This document shows, piece by piece, positions 1-10,555 of a stretch of DNA of 64,000 nt. Source of the stretch: Megalonaias nervosa (lineage: Eukaryota > Mollusca > Bivalvia > Unionida > Unionidae); contig JAECUM010031679.1 of assembly GCA_016617855.1 (NCBI GenBank), positions 1-64,000 on the forward strand. Direction: 5' to 3'. The notes below the pieces were generated by a model, which searched no databases, was not told the origin of the DNA, and saw only the letters and a program-made list of their open reading frames with translations. A program made the translations under genes and the position numbers. Every line of letters begins with the position of its first letter. The first letter of the stretch is position 1.

Positions 1-439
1 ATCTTTCTCGAAGTGATTTATCTTTTACATTATTTATGGCATGAATTAATTTTATATCGGCGAGATGTCGTTGTTGTAAGTCTTTACTTTTATACGCGAC
101 ATCATGAATCTGACACGCTTGATCAGTTGCGTTTATTGGATATTCTCCAGATTTTGGTTGGTCTTGGTTATCGAGTCGGATATCGAGACGAATTTCAGGA
201 CCACAATAATTATATCCAGGTAATTGTTTCTCACCAGGATACTTTGCCCATGGAGCTCCTGGTAATTTACCTAACGAAGCAGCGATATCTCCACCTGTCT
301 TTAATGAAATAAATTTGTATTTTTTTGTACCACATTTCACACACCTACCTGTAAGTGCGCGCTTGTTATTTTTTGTTATTATTGTCGTTAATCCAGTGGT
401 GGACGTATGCGCTCTACATCGAACGCAATATAAATTCAT
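1..439 (-). CDS. Zinc-ribbon plus parvovirus-type phospholipase A2 protein, cut by window edge
   Basis: Open on the minus strand from an ATG at 437-439 to the window edge (146 codons, no stop). The N-terminus has two Cys pairs (CVRC, then GRCVKCG) forming a DUF5679-like zinc ribbon. It is followed by LPGYNYCGPE, the calcium-loop type motif of secreted and parvoviral VP1 phospholipase A2, and ACQIHDVAYK, which holds the catalytic His-Asp pair. In parvoviruses this domain breaches the endosomal membrane during entry, and similar domains occur in Polinton-like elements. The gene is divergent from the packaging ATPase that follows, so both probably belong to one virus-like element whose remainder lies left of the window. 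Unlike the homologous segment near 24.6 kb, the catalytic motif is intact here. Confidence 0.72.
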   Translation of the reverse strand, partial: MNLYCVRCRAHTSTTGLTTIITKNNKRALTGRCVKCGTKKYKFISLKTGGDIAASLGKLPGAPWAKYPGEKQLPGYNYCGPEIRLDIRLDNQDQPKSGEYPINATDQACQIHDVAYKSKDLQQRHLADIKLIHAINNVKDKSLRER

Positions 440-467
440 ATTATTTATTATTATAGATATAATTGAT

Positions 468-1121
468 TTTTCAGCGACACGAAAACAAGAGCCAGTCAAG
501 CATCATCCAGCGCTACCAAATTCTATCAGAGCGATTATACTTGGCCCATCTGGGTCTGGTAAAACGCAATTATTACTTAATCTGATAATGCGATGGCTCC
601 AGTGGGATAAATTATATCTAGTAGCACCATATTTAGATGATCAACGATGTTACGAAGTACTTAAAGATTTTAATGAAAATGCAAAGTCGCTGACGTGTCC
701 TGATAATGATGCTATTGATTTTATTACCGATATCGATGAAGCTCCATCCATAGATGATCTTGATGGATGTATCAATAATCTCGTAGTATATGATGATGTA
801 ATGCTGGATAAACAATCCAATCCAGCTCGTATATTTTCGCGAGGCCGTCACAAAAATACAGACGTTATTTATTTAACTCAGAAATACACACAAATTCCAA
901 AAGTGATCAGAGATAATTGCAATATCTTAATTGTGTTTAATGGAGTAGGTAATTATATTTTACAAAATATTTATTATACTTGGTGTTCAGGGGATATGGA
1001 TATGATTAAGTTTAGAAACTTCTTTTCAAAAGCACAAGCTATTCCGTTTGGATTTATAACAATAAATTTACATGACCCAAGATCTAGATATCGTATAGGT
1101 CTGGATAAAATCTTTGGTTAA
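468..1121 (+). CDS. A32-like DNA-packaging ATPase of a virus-like element
   Basis: The protein contains a P-loop, LGPSGSGKTQ (Walker A, about 543-572), and a hydrophobic strand ending in two acids, NLVVYDDVM (Walker B). Downstream VIYLTQKYTQIPKVIRDN fits the sensor region of A32/FtsK-HerA type packaging ATPases, which pump viral DNA into capsids. The frame is open back to 315, but 315-439 overlaps the divergent phospholipase gene and looks non-coding. No ATG lies between there and the P-loop. A pyrimidine-AG acceptor at 464-474 suggests an upstream exon; otherwise the start has been lost. It has no stops or shifts after 468. It differs clearly from the ATPase at 19.3 kb, so it belongs to another element or lineage. 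Confidence 0.75.
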   Translation, partial: FSATRKQEPVKHHPALPNSIRAIILGPSGSGKTQLLLNLIMRWLQWDKLYLVAPYLDDQRCYEVLKDFNENAKSLTCPDNDAIDFITDIDEAPSIDDLDGCINNLVVYDDVMLDKQSNPARIFSRGRHKNTDVIYLTQKYTQIPKVIRDNCNILIVFNGVGNYILQNIYYTWCSGDMDMIKFRNFFSKAQAIPFGFITINLHDPRSRYRIGLDKIFG

Positions 1122-1326
1122 TTACAGCAGCAGAGGGGGTGAACGACCAACGTTGAGTGACCAGCGCGTAAACGAAACACACCATAAAAAACCCCAAAGA
1201 GTCAGAGATAAAGTAACGAGATAAGCTAACCCAATTAGAGAAATCTCATGGTCAGTTAGAGGTTGTGGTTTAACGTTATTGACCTTAAGATTTCCTTTTC
1301 GTAGGAAGGCTTATTTTTCATAAATA

Positions 1327-1821
1327 ATGTCTCAAGCAAAATGGTCTGTTCACCCTCTCTGCTGCTCCAAGCAAGACAACGTAAGGAAGTACCACCCATC
1401 AATGAGACAGTTTATCAACTTTTTGCATGAGATAAACAAGGGGCAGGTGAAGCCAGCCATTATGAGCGTAGTTCATCCCTTTAGTGATAACTTCATACCA
1501 AAAGACGTACAACACATGTATCCCAAACTGCTGACAGATATGTTTGATGAAGAGCTCCATCAGCCTACATGCTTGCTATTACAGAATAGTAAAGCAACAA
1601 CACCAGCACCAAACAATGCAGCACACCAGCCATCAGAGTCTGCATGGTGCTTCTGCCAGAAGGAGGAATACGGACAGATGGTTGCCTGTGATGACCAAAA
1701 TTGCCAGTTTCAGTGGTTTCATTATGACTGTATAGGTATTGTATCAAAGTCAAAAGGAAAATGGTATTGCCCTGAATGCATAAAATCCTGTAGCAAGAGC
1801 AGGGGTAGCAAAGTTAAATGA
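1327..1821 (+). CDS. PHD-finger protein, probably the accessory protein of a THAP/DDE transposon
   Basis: This 164-residue ORF starts with an ATG at 1327 after 200 bp without coding signal. The N-terminal 95 residues match nothing I can name. The C-terminus is a canonical C4HC3 PHD finger: WCFCQKEEYG, then MVACDDQNCQFQWFHYDC, then WYCPEC. PHD fingers bind histone H3 tails. The next gene is a DDE transposase on the opposite strand, tail to tail. ISL2EU-type transposons are known to carry a second protein (YqaJ-type) beside their transposase, so this may be the C-terminal part of such a partner. I see no YqaJ nuclease motif. The ORF is intact but may be 5'-truncated. Confidence 0.55.
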   Translation: MSQAKWSVHPLCCSKQDNVRKYHPSMRQFINFLHEINKGQVKPAIMSVVHPFSDNFIPKDVQHMYPKLLTDMFDEELHQPTCLLLQNSKATTPAPNNAAHQPSESAWCFCQKEEYGQMVACDDQNCQFQWFHYDCIGIVSKSKGKWYCPECIKSCSKSRGSKVK

Positions 1822-1906
1822 CTCGGAAGTGTCGTATCTATGCAAGAGCCTTAAAGCAAACAAGTCTTGTGTTCTGGTCTGGCATTATTGTATTATGATT
1901 ATTGCA

Positions 1907-1910
<4 letters not shown>

Positions 1911-1949
<39 letters not shown>
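1911..1949. repeat. (AG)n microsatellite
   Basis: About 19 uninterrupted AG units. A partner (CT)n tract lies at 2249-2289, and both are followed by similar AT-rich sequence (a short duplicated segment with ATATCAATA). Confidence 0.95.
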
Positions 1950-1953
<4 letters not shown>

Positions 1954-2247
1954 GAGATTTATAATGGTACATGCTTGTGTGTTTGATAATGATTGTGTTG
2001 TATCTATTCAATAGCCATAATGCAGACAATTGCAAGTCTTGTGTTTTGATTTGTCAGTATTTTATTATGATCAGTGCATATATGAGAGAGAACGAGAGAG
2101 ATTTGATGCCAATTGATGATACAATTTCTAGTTTCAAGGAAGAAAGTAAATATCAATACATAACTTACACTGTATTTATTGATTTATTATTTAAGTTGAA
2201 ACTGTCCATAGACAAAAACATATAATAAACAGTTTGATTTCTTTAAT

Positions 2248-2248
<1 letters not shown>

Positions 2249-2289
<41 letters not shown>
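2249..2289. repeat. (CT)n microsatellite
   Basis: About 20 uninterrupted CT units between the PHD-finger ORF and the transposase exon. The rest of 1822-2611 shows only AT-rich sequence with repeated phrases. Confidence 0.95.
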
Positions 2290-2292
<3 letters not shown>

Positions 2293-2611
2293 CTGCAATA
2301 TTTCAAGGAAGACAGTAAATATCAATAGATAACTTGAACTGCATTTATTGATAGGATATTGCAGTTGAATCCGAAATTGCCCTTAACTGAACACAATTTC
2401 TTAAATACTTTTTTGTTCTATTTATAACACATCTTTTCTCACTCTCCAGTTACAATTTCTCACACACGTACACTTAATCATTACATTCACCAGCCACAGG
2501 AACTTTATGCTCCCTCCCTCTCATGTATTCCAGATTAAAAATCTCACTCTCTATTTCTATATACATCAACATCGCACAGTACTACATTCCTAATCAATAG
2601 CATAATCACTC

Positions 2612-3196
2612 TTAATCAAATGATACTATATTTGGTGACAAGTTTGTTAATGCAGCACACACTATGGCAACGTTATCAATAGTTGTCAACCCTTTGTAAT
2701 CAGTGGTCCGCAAATGGCCAATAGGCACAGTTCCAGACAAAAAATTATACTTTTGTCGCATTAGTTCTATGACTCGTTCAACATGAATGCGAAAGTGAAC
2801 TAACTTTCTCAACTCCTCTATCTCTAAAGCTGGCTTTTGCTTTTCTCCGTTAGTAAAAGCTGGTATATTGACAGAAGCCATCATAACTCCTATTCTGTTT
2901 TTTACATCAAAACCTTGATCTGCCATAACAACATCTACAGGTAGCAGTTTATTTAGAAAACCGCTATTTTCTGTGACAAACTTGTTGCTAACTCTGCCGC
3001 ACCATGCTTGGGAAAGGAAAGAGATGGTCCTTTGTGGAGTTACACCAATAAAAAATTTAACTGTCTGATGATGTTTGTATGAAGACCAGGTCAGAGCTTT
3101 GGCTTCTGCAGTTGAAGGGGTTTCAATGAAGATTTCAAAATAGTCTATAATTAGTACAACTTTACCATTCAGGTAACGCCTGAATTCCATGGGCAT
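2612..3196 (-). pseudogene. DDE transposase, ISL2EU/Harbinger-like (DDE_Tnp_4), terminal exon
   Basis: The 194-residue open frame contains the catalytic framework of the DDE_Tnp_4 endonuclease family: first Asp in VVLIIDYFEIFIE, second in VDVVMADQGFDVKNR, and Glu in FRIHVERVIELMRQKY. The HVERVI block is typical of THAP-associated ISL2EU/IS4EU transposases. The frame is intact from TMPMEFRRYL to the stop. Further upstream on the same strand (about 3200-3840) sequence resembling the N-terminal half is broken by stops. A THAP DNA-binding exon lies at 4537-4756. The enzyme would excise and insert the transposon; this copy looks inactive. 3197-4236 otherwise holds decayed exon or intron sequence. 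Confidence 0.7.
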
Positions 3197-4233
3197 AGTC
3201 TTCTTGATCTCCTCTCTCTCTCAGATCATCTGATAAGAGGCTGTAAACGAGACAGCACATGAAGAGTATTAAAAAATGTTCTCGACACTGTTGGCTGTGT
3301 ACACTGGAATATTATCCCAAGAAAATCATTGTGAACATTGATTCTTAGTTTCGTTAATGTTAGCATCAGTTGTTGAAGCTTTGTCAGGATGATAAATGAG
3401 TCTATGTCAAGTATGAAGAAATAAGTGAAAATACTTGCATTAAGATGTCGTGCGTGGGCAAACCTGTCAGATAGTTGACTTTGTCATCATCTCCCTCCAA
3501 ACTCTGCGGTCATCTTACAGCTATTTCTGACTTCAGCTCCATGTTTTCCACAGTCAGTCTTCACAACTGTTGGTGAATTGCCTCCAGATTATCGGTTTGA
3601 ATCTCCCTTGTGTTGTGATCCACATAATCTTCTGTCTCACATGTTTGGTCATCAATCAGTAAGTCCTGGAGTGATACGAGGGTTTCAGTAGCATCTAGTC
3701 TCTTCCGTTTCTTGATGCGACCCAGTACTCTGTTCTATGTCAGTGGCTGCTGATGGAGATGGCAAGGCTTTGACATGACCTAGCTTCAAGGTCGGTACCC
3801 AGTCAACATTTGTCTTGTGATACAGGTCAGCAGGTTTACCTGCAAAGCAATGTACACTATATTAACATTTGAAAATAAAAATAATACTATGTTAACAGTC
3901 TTTCATTTGGTGATTTGGTAACATAATTAGTGTACCATTCAGTTCTTTGTTTCAGCTTGTGTATCTACAAATGCGTTTATCACCTAAATATGAAAACATA
4001 TTGCAATCTCATGTGCTTCAATCTACAATCACATCCAATTTTTAATATAACACAAAAGGTTAACATCATTAAAATTTATCAAGATGTTGCTTTCAGACAG
4101 GGACAGATTTGATTTAGTGACGGTTTGCATTTACATATCAAGAAACAGTGGCGTATCATTTACAAACTACAGACAATATACAAAATGTGCAAATGTACAA
4201 CAAATTAATTACATGCAAGGCTGCATACCTACA

Positions 4234-4238
<5 letters not shown>

Positions 4239-4308
<70 letters not shown>
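4239..4308. repeat. (TA)n microsatellite
   Basis: About 35 TA units inside the presumed intron of the THAP/DDE transposon. The flanks, 3841-4236 and 4309-4536, show no coding signal. Confidence 0.95.
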
Positions 4309-4536
4309 TTATTCTAACAAAGAAGAGTGATATATTTTGTAAACAGATATTCAACAGCCTAAGGCTAAGATAAGTTATGAAATCTTATTAGTAGCCAAAA
4401 TCAAGTCATGCTAGTTTCAATTTCCTATCAACTTGACTAAGAGAACAAAGCAAATCGAAGGGAGTGGGGTTGGAATCGCTGTCTTGATATATTACTATAT
4501 GAATAACATAAGTTTCCAAAGTTCATTTCAACTTAC

Positions 4537-4756
4537 CACTCGCAAAATGGACTGAACATACATGCGTGTATGGAAAATTGCTGATCTTTATGTCCGAACG
4601 TCCAGTATTTGAAAGCCACATGAGCTGTCTTTTCTCCGACAACTGTAGTGTCTGTTCGCCATGTTTCTGCCTTACTGTGGGAAGTCTGAAGTATGACAAG
4701 TCTTCCTCACGGTCAGTACGATTCCCACACACGAATACGAAACATAAGTTTACCAT
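4537..4756 (-). CDS. THAP zinc-finger exon of a DDE transposon
   Basis: An ATG at 4754-4756 starts MVNLCFVFVCGNR. Then come YFRLP, a central Trp (MWLSN), and VCSVHFAS at the end. This is the C2CH spacing of a THAP domain (Cys pair, about 45-50 residues, Cys-x2-His). THAP domains bind specific DNA and head several animal transposases. The exon ends at a consensus GTAAGT donor (4531-4536 on the minus strand), splitting the final Gly codon. It points toward the DDE exon 1.3 kb downstream on the same strand, so both are read as one transposase gene. Just upstream is TGACGTCA (4852-4859), a possible promoter element. Confidence 0.7.
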
Positions 4757-4956
4757 TGTTGCTGAACCAAACTTACAACGTGAAAGAAACGTACTAGTAT
4801 TGTTGCCATACACTTGGCGTTGTAATCTAATATGGCGCACGCCAAAACTGATGACGTCATATGAATACCATCTATATGCACATATGTATTTAATGTACTT
4901 ATTATTTCTGCGGATTGTCATATCCATCCACTTCATTTTGGTGTTTTAAATTATGA

Positions 4957-5114
4957 TGCACCTTGTTCACACAAAAAAACGTTTTCAGTTTCCTTAAAGA
5001 CATACATTGTTAGACACATGAACCTTGTGTCAGTAATTGCCCTATACGACCCGGTTTAGACCTTGCATCTCTTTTACTTATTTACAGAATATAAACTTTT
5101 CTTTAAATCTTGTA
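4957..5114. other. Non-coding AT-rich spacer
   Basis: No coding signal on either strand. It separates the THAP exon from the inverted-repeat element that follows. Confidence 0.5.
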
Positions 5115-5688
5115 CAGACTGAGTGATTATTTTGTGGAACCTAAAGTCGTCGGCTGTAAGTCAGGTAAATGATGATGCAGATCGAACACCGAAAAATCAA
5201 GCTCTGTAAGGATATCACACAAATATAGTTGCTTGCCTAGCTTTGTTGAAATTCAGTTGGAAATATAAGATGTCTTGCAGAATGGAACGTGGGTGACAGG
5301 CAGTCACCCCGTCTCTCCTAAAATAAGATGTTATATTTTGAACAATTGCTTCAACAACACTTATCATCAGACTCAGTCAACGCCTCAGGAATATCTGGTG
5401 GTATACCATGATTTTCTGAAATTCAATGATAACTAGAATTCTGTACTTATTAAACATCCCTACATTTCTCTAAATGGTCTCTACAACAAGCTTGATACCA
5501 TATTTGGCTGAAATTCAATAATAGCTAGAGTGTTCTCTTATTAAACACTTCTATAGTTCTCAAACTGGCATATACCATGAAATCTGAGGCAATTGGCTAG
5601 GTCTGTGTCCTGTCGGTCTGCATCATCATTTAAGGGAATTATTGCCTCAATTGGCTTTAGGTTCCACAAAATAATTACTCAGTTTGTA
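5115..5688. mobile_element. Inverted-repeat (MITE-like) element, about 570 bp
   Basis: The left arm (5115-5184) reads CAGACTGAGTGATTATTTTG and continues to AAATGATGATGCAGATCG. The right arm (5613-5688) is its reverse complement with scattered mismatches and small indels. The interior has no ORF but holds two imperfect direct repeats of a CTGAAATTCAATAATAACTAG-like phrase. I could not define target duplications, so the termini are approximate. It is a fold-back or non-autonomous DNA element of unknown superfamily. Confidence 0.55.
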
Positions 5689-5883
5689 TTAGGTTTCAAG
5701 GAACTTTATCTGCAGGTCTGGATTGATATCACATCAACATAATTTGATTATTAATTATCAATGTTATGATTTTTGTGGAGTCGTCCTAGTGTGGGACCCA
5801 ACTATTTATGTTTTAGAGCATTAATTCTTTTTGTCATGAATGCTGTTTCGGACAGGGCATCCAGAATAGTGTGATGCCCTCTG

Positions 5884-6345
5884 ACTGTCCATTGGGGGAT
5901 ATTGTGATACCAACTGTATGTGTATCAAGGATACTGTCATAGTATCTGAATGTCCATCAGGGATATTATCATACCATTTGAGTGTCCATCAGGGATATTA
6001 TCATACCATTTGAGTGTCCATCAGGGATATTATCATACCATCTGAATGTCCATCAGGGATATTATCATACCATTTGAGTGTCCATCAGGGATATTATCAT
6101 ATCATCTGAATGTCCATCAGGGATATTATCATACCATTTGAGTGTCCATCAGGGATATTGTCATACTATCTGAGTGTCCATCAGGGATACTGTCACAGCA
6201 TCTGAGTGTCTATCGGGGATATTATTATACCATCTGAGTGTCCATCAGGGATATTATCATACCATCTGAGTGTCCATCAGGGATATTATTATACCATCTG
6301 AGTGTCCATCAGGGATATTATCATACCATCTGAATGTCCATCAGC
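5884..6345. repeat. 32-bp minisatellite array
   Basis: About 14 tandem copies of a 32-bp unit containing TGTCCATCAGGGATATTATC. Copies differ by a few substitutions and there are no unrelated spacers. Confidence 0.9.
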
Positions 6346-7743
6346 CCATTGCCATATCTCCTAAAATGCCTGGAGAAAATTCACAAAACTTAGGTCGCCT
6401 CTACAGTGACTACCTATGAGACGGGTTTATGGGTCAAATGTGCAAACAATTTTGATCACAATGGTATTTTTAGATATTTTCTAACTAAACTTGACATGTG
6501 CAGTCGTAACAAGAAAATGCATAATTTGTGTGTCCGATTTTGCGTTATAAGACCCGAGTCACTCATTGCTTGATCACAAGTGCCTGGAAAGGGGAGAGAG
6601 AAGCGATGTTTGGAATATGTGCGATAGCTGTTACTTTGTAACTCTTGGGCAACTCATTGGGGTAGGAAGAATACCTGGAAAGGTAGGGGCATATGTTGCC
6701 TTATAACCCTTGGGTCACTTAATGGATGGGTATGCATACCTGGAGAGAGGGAGGAGGAAGAATATTTGGCATATGCAGCTATCTAATTTTGTATCATATA
6801 TTTTATCTGTTATCACATTAACTTATGAACATTGGCAGGTTGATATATCTAAAGAAGAAACACTCTTCCATATCTATTACTATATTATATTATCCTGAAT
6901 GGCTTTTATTTTCACAGATTCATTCATTTCATCCATAATATTGCACCCCAATTCATCTACACTTATGAAAATGTACATGAAATGCATCTCAAGGAAAATA
7001 ACTTACCTATGTACCCACTCTTGGCGGAGAAATCTAATGTTCACACCTGTTCAGACATTTGTATCTTTAAACCTATTACTTGTAGACTAAGAAACTTTGT
7101 TTCCACCTCAAACTTGCATGCTACGATGATGTCTCAGTTATTTGTCTAGACATATAATCAAAAGATATTGGTTCAAATCTTGTCCAGATAATCTTGTTTC
7201 CGCTATAATGGTGTCACGCCGTGATGGTTTTGAAGGCCTTTAATTATCGAAAAATGATGTAGAACTTTTATTAAAATTAGGCAGCAATTACTAATCATTC
7301 AACAAAAAAACCTGAGACGATTTATTCGCTAAGATTAAACAGAATTTCAGATTTCACAGGATTCCTTTCAAGTTTGTTAAAGTCTGCGATAATAAAGGTC
7401 TCACTTTTTTTGAGCCATTGGCAAAGCGTAACAAGAACAACAAGAAGAGATGCTAAACTTTCAAAATTATTAACTGGTACTGTAGGCTACATTACGGCAA
7501 CACTAATTTGAAAATTTCTTTCCGCTGAGCAGTTTGAAATTTGTACAAAATGAACTAAACAGGGACAGAGTAGTATTCAAAGAAATTCAAACTTTAACTA
7601 CATTTTGCTTTTAGTTTCATTGATTATTATTGTAGACAACTCTCAAACATGTATATATTTGTAAGCGGTAGATGAACTTAAATTTGAAAAGAAATATTGT
7701 TTGATGAACACAGTATGCACTGATTGCTATGTTCCTGGTGCAA
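6346..7743. other. Non-coding spacer with weak repeats
   Basis: At 6540-6740 two or three degenerate copies of a phrase containing AACCCTTGGGTCACT recur about every 95 bp. The remainder is AT-rich. The short ORFs here do not resemble proteins I know. Confidence 0.4.
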
Positions 7744-7970
7744 ATCTATAATAGATTAGACAGTACTATAATAATAATATATAATACATTAGACAATACT
7801 ATAATAATAATAATATAATACATTAGACAATACTATAATAATAATATATAATACATTAGACAATACTATAATAATATATAATACATTAGACAATACTATA
7901 TTAATAACATATCATATATTAGACAATACTGTAATAATAATATGTAATACGTTTGACAATACTATTGAAG
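7744..7970. repeat. AT-rich minisatellite
   Basis: Six or so tandem units of 30-37 bp built around ATTAGACAATACTATAATAA. The array ends close to the left LTR remnant of the retrotransposon that follows. Confidence 0.85.
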
Positions 7971-8139
7971 TTCTCCTTAATGTTAACCATCTTGAATATG
8001 TGAAATATTTTCATCCATGTCATCAATGTGTAATTGGTCATAGTAACCAAATTTTTAAACATTTAAATTATGTTAACTCAATTTCTTGTTTAGTGAAATT
8101 TAGCCACCTACGGTAGAAATCAACTATTAAACATCAAAG

Positions 8140-8522
8140 TAATTTTAATGTTGATTTGATTTGTATTTTTCTATTTTTCGAAATTATCATTTATTCTCGC
8201 TAGGAAACACTTGTGCTTATTCACATTCTTGGACAAGGACATTTGTTGAAAATTATTCGGAATTCTAAGATCATAGAGGACGTCATCGCCTTCCATCTTG
8301 GAACTTCGTCGGGATTCGAACTTTGATTCATTCAGAACGTTTCAGTGACAGGACTTACATTTTAATTCTAGGATTAATTTTTGGATTAGATTCACAAACC
8401 GTAAGTCCTTTTTTATATTTTTACCTTGTTTTTTCTAGGGAAATAAATTATTCTGTTTAAATATACAAAGCTTGTTGGCATCACTCTTTTCTTTGTTACT
8501 TTATACGAGCCTACACGTAATA
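8140..8522 (+). repeat. 5' LTR remnant (3' part only)
   Basis: 8167-8214 (TATTTTTCGAAATTA to GGAAACACTTGT) matches 13465-13511 in the 3' LTR. 8439-8522 (TCTAGGGAAATAAATTATT to ACGAGCCTACACGTAATA) matches the reverse complement of the solo LTR end near 40,699-40,790. The LTR 5' portion is missing; the AT-rich minisatellite occupies its place. Confidence 0.75.
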
Positions 8523-8748
8523 AAGGAAATTGTGTTCTCGTCCTTGCGATATATGAATTTTGGCACAAATATTTCAGAAAATTGTTTTTTGAAATTTAAA
8601 TTCCTTTAGTTTTCAAACTTTTTCCAATCCCAAGTATCATTTCACATTTTGTTTGAATTTTTCAGTGAAATCAACAGGCTTTTTCAGAGTCTCATCAAAG
8701 CAGAAAACTTTTTGAATTTTACCCAGGAGTGGTTGGACATTTTGAAAA

Positions 8749-9700
8749 TGGAAATACAGCTAAAAAAGTTGGAATTAGAGATAAGACAGGTTCAGTTTCA
8801 GATAGAAAAGATATAAATGGAAAGAGAAAGGGAAGCAAGACAAATGCAGTTTCAGAAAAAAAAAGATGAAAGAAAAATGCAATTTGAGATAGAAAAAGCA
8901 GATAGGCCAATGCAAATTCAAAGAGAAAAGGATGAAAGGATATTTAAAATTCGATTAAAAGAATTAGAGCTTGCAGAAGGAAAACACTCCCCTACTTTTG
9001 ATGTTTATAGAAATATCAAGTTAGTACCCCCTTTTCTGGAAAAAGAGGTAGACAGCTATTTTCCTTATTTTGAAAAATTTGCTTAAAGTTTGAAGTGGCC
9101 AAGAGAGTACTGTACTCTATTATTACAATGTGTACTTACTGGTAGAGCTCGTGATATTTACATTTCACTGTCACAAGAGCAGTGCTGACAATGATGTGGT
9201 TAAGGACTGAATCTTAAAAGTTTATGAGTTAGTCGCTGAGGCTTATCGGCAAAAATTCAGAACTATAAAAAAAGAAACTGACCAGACTTACGTCGAATTT
9301 GCATGGGAAAAAGCACAACAATTTGATAGATGGTGCTCTTCTAGAAAGGTCAAATAAGATTACGAACGTCTCAGACAACTCATATTAGTTGAAGAGTTCA
9401 GGAACTGTGTCCATAGTGACAGTAGGATTTATCTTGATGAGCATAAGATTGAAACCTTGGAAAATGCTGCTCGTGCTGCTGACGAGTATTTATTAGCTCA
9501 TAAAGTTTCTTTTGTAGGCAAGTCTTCTACTCAGCAGTCTTCTGGTAAGAAGGTATTTCATCTTAATACGACTCCTTCTAAAACTGAATCTGACACAACT
9601 TTTAAAAATCAAGCTTCTGATAAGCTCCTTGTCTCTTCTTACGTGTACCTATTGCAAGAAGAAAGGACAAGTTATTTCTGATTGTTTCAAATTGAATTAT
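8749..9700 (+). pseudogene. gag: gag of the gypsy-type element
   Basis: From the ATG at 8749 the product starts with a highly charged coiled coil rich in Lys, Glu and Gln. It continues into a gag matrix/capsid-like segment (VPPFLEKEVDSYFPYFEKFA, then WPREYCTLLLQCVLTGRARD) and ends in one CCHC-like knuckle, CTYCKKKGQVISDC, whose usual His is Gln. Stops fall near 8816 and 9084, and shifts occur around 9190 and 9640. Gag would coat the RNA and form the virus-like particle. Confidence 0.7.
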
Positions 9701-9894
9701 AAGCATTAAAATCAAGACAGACCTATCCCAAATGCTCTTATTTCTATGAGGTCAAGGTCACGGTCATGTATTGAACGCAATACATTTGTTGGGTCTAATA
9801 AACCCCAGTATGATTTTATTATGGAGAATTATGAACCAGTCATGTCGATGGGTTCTATATCACTCTTGGGTGATTTGGCCAATCCTATCCCCAT

Positions 9895-10500
9895 CAAAAT
9901 TTAAGGGACACAGGAGCTTCTCAGAGTCTTTTATTATCAGGTACTTTCCCTTTTTCTGAGAAGTCGTCTTCTAATGAGAGTGTCCTTATTCAGGGAGTAG
10001 AGTGTGGCTTTGTTAATGTTCCTCTCCATTCTGTAAATTTGTCATCAGACTTAGTTTCAAGACCTGTGACAGTCGGTGTAGTGTATTCTTTACCAGTCGA
10101 GGGCATTCATTTATTACTAGGCAACGACCTAGCTGGAGACAAGGTTGTGGTTAATCCACTTGTAACTGACAAGCCTTGTTTGGATCAGAAAGTTGATCCT
10201 ATTGAAAAAGAATTCCTTGATTTATACATAGCTTGTGCAGTTACTAGAGCTATGGCAAAGAAGGCTCCTGAGAATGACTTTGAAAAGGAAAGTATTCATT
10301 TAGCTGATACATGTATTGGTCAGGCTTTTGACGAGGTCACTTTCATTCCTTGTTTGGGTCAATCAAAAGGTATTGATCACAGTGATTCTCTTTTAACTAC
10401 TCATTCTCTTTTTTCTGATCAGGGTGAGAAACGGCAATCACTTGTCGTCGAACAGAAAAAAAAAAAAATCCTGAGATCTCCTGTTTGTTTCAGAGGGCCA
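9895..10500 (+). pseudogene. pro: Retroviral-type aspartic protease and linker
   Basis: Around 9900 the sequence encodes LRDTGASQSLLL, the DTGA active-site loop of retropepsins. It is followed, after a frameshift near 9958, by VEGIHLLLGNDLAGDKV, the second hydrophobic flap region with the LLGNDL block common in gypsy proteases. After about 10180 the frame runs through an acidic linker without recognisable motif to 10521. The protease would mature the Gag-Pol polyprotein. Confidence 0.72.
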
Positions 10501-10555
10501 TTGGTGAAAGCGAAGCCATAGAAGTACCTGTTATTTCATTAAAAATGGAATTCTT

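Noticed and set aside
13..312. 99-codon plus-strand frame at the left edge
   Set aside because: It is the antisense of the phospholipase A2 gene, which has clear catalytic motifs on the minus strand.
315..467. N-terminal extension of the left packaging ATPase
   Set aside because: Hydrophobic, unlike the family, and it overlaps the start of the divergent phospholipase gene.
5884..6345. CRISPR-like regular array with 32-bp period
   Set aside because: Pure tandem repeat without variable spacers, in eukaryotic DNA; the same holds for 39,487-39,745 and the 59-bp array.
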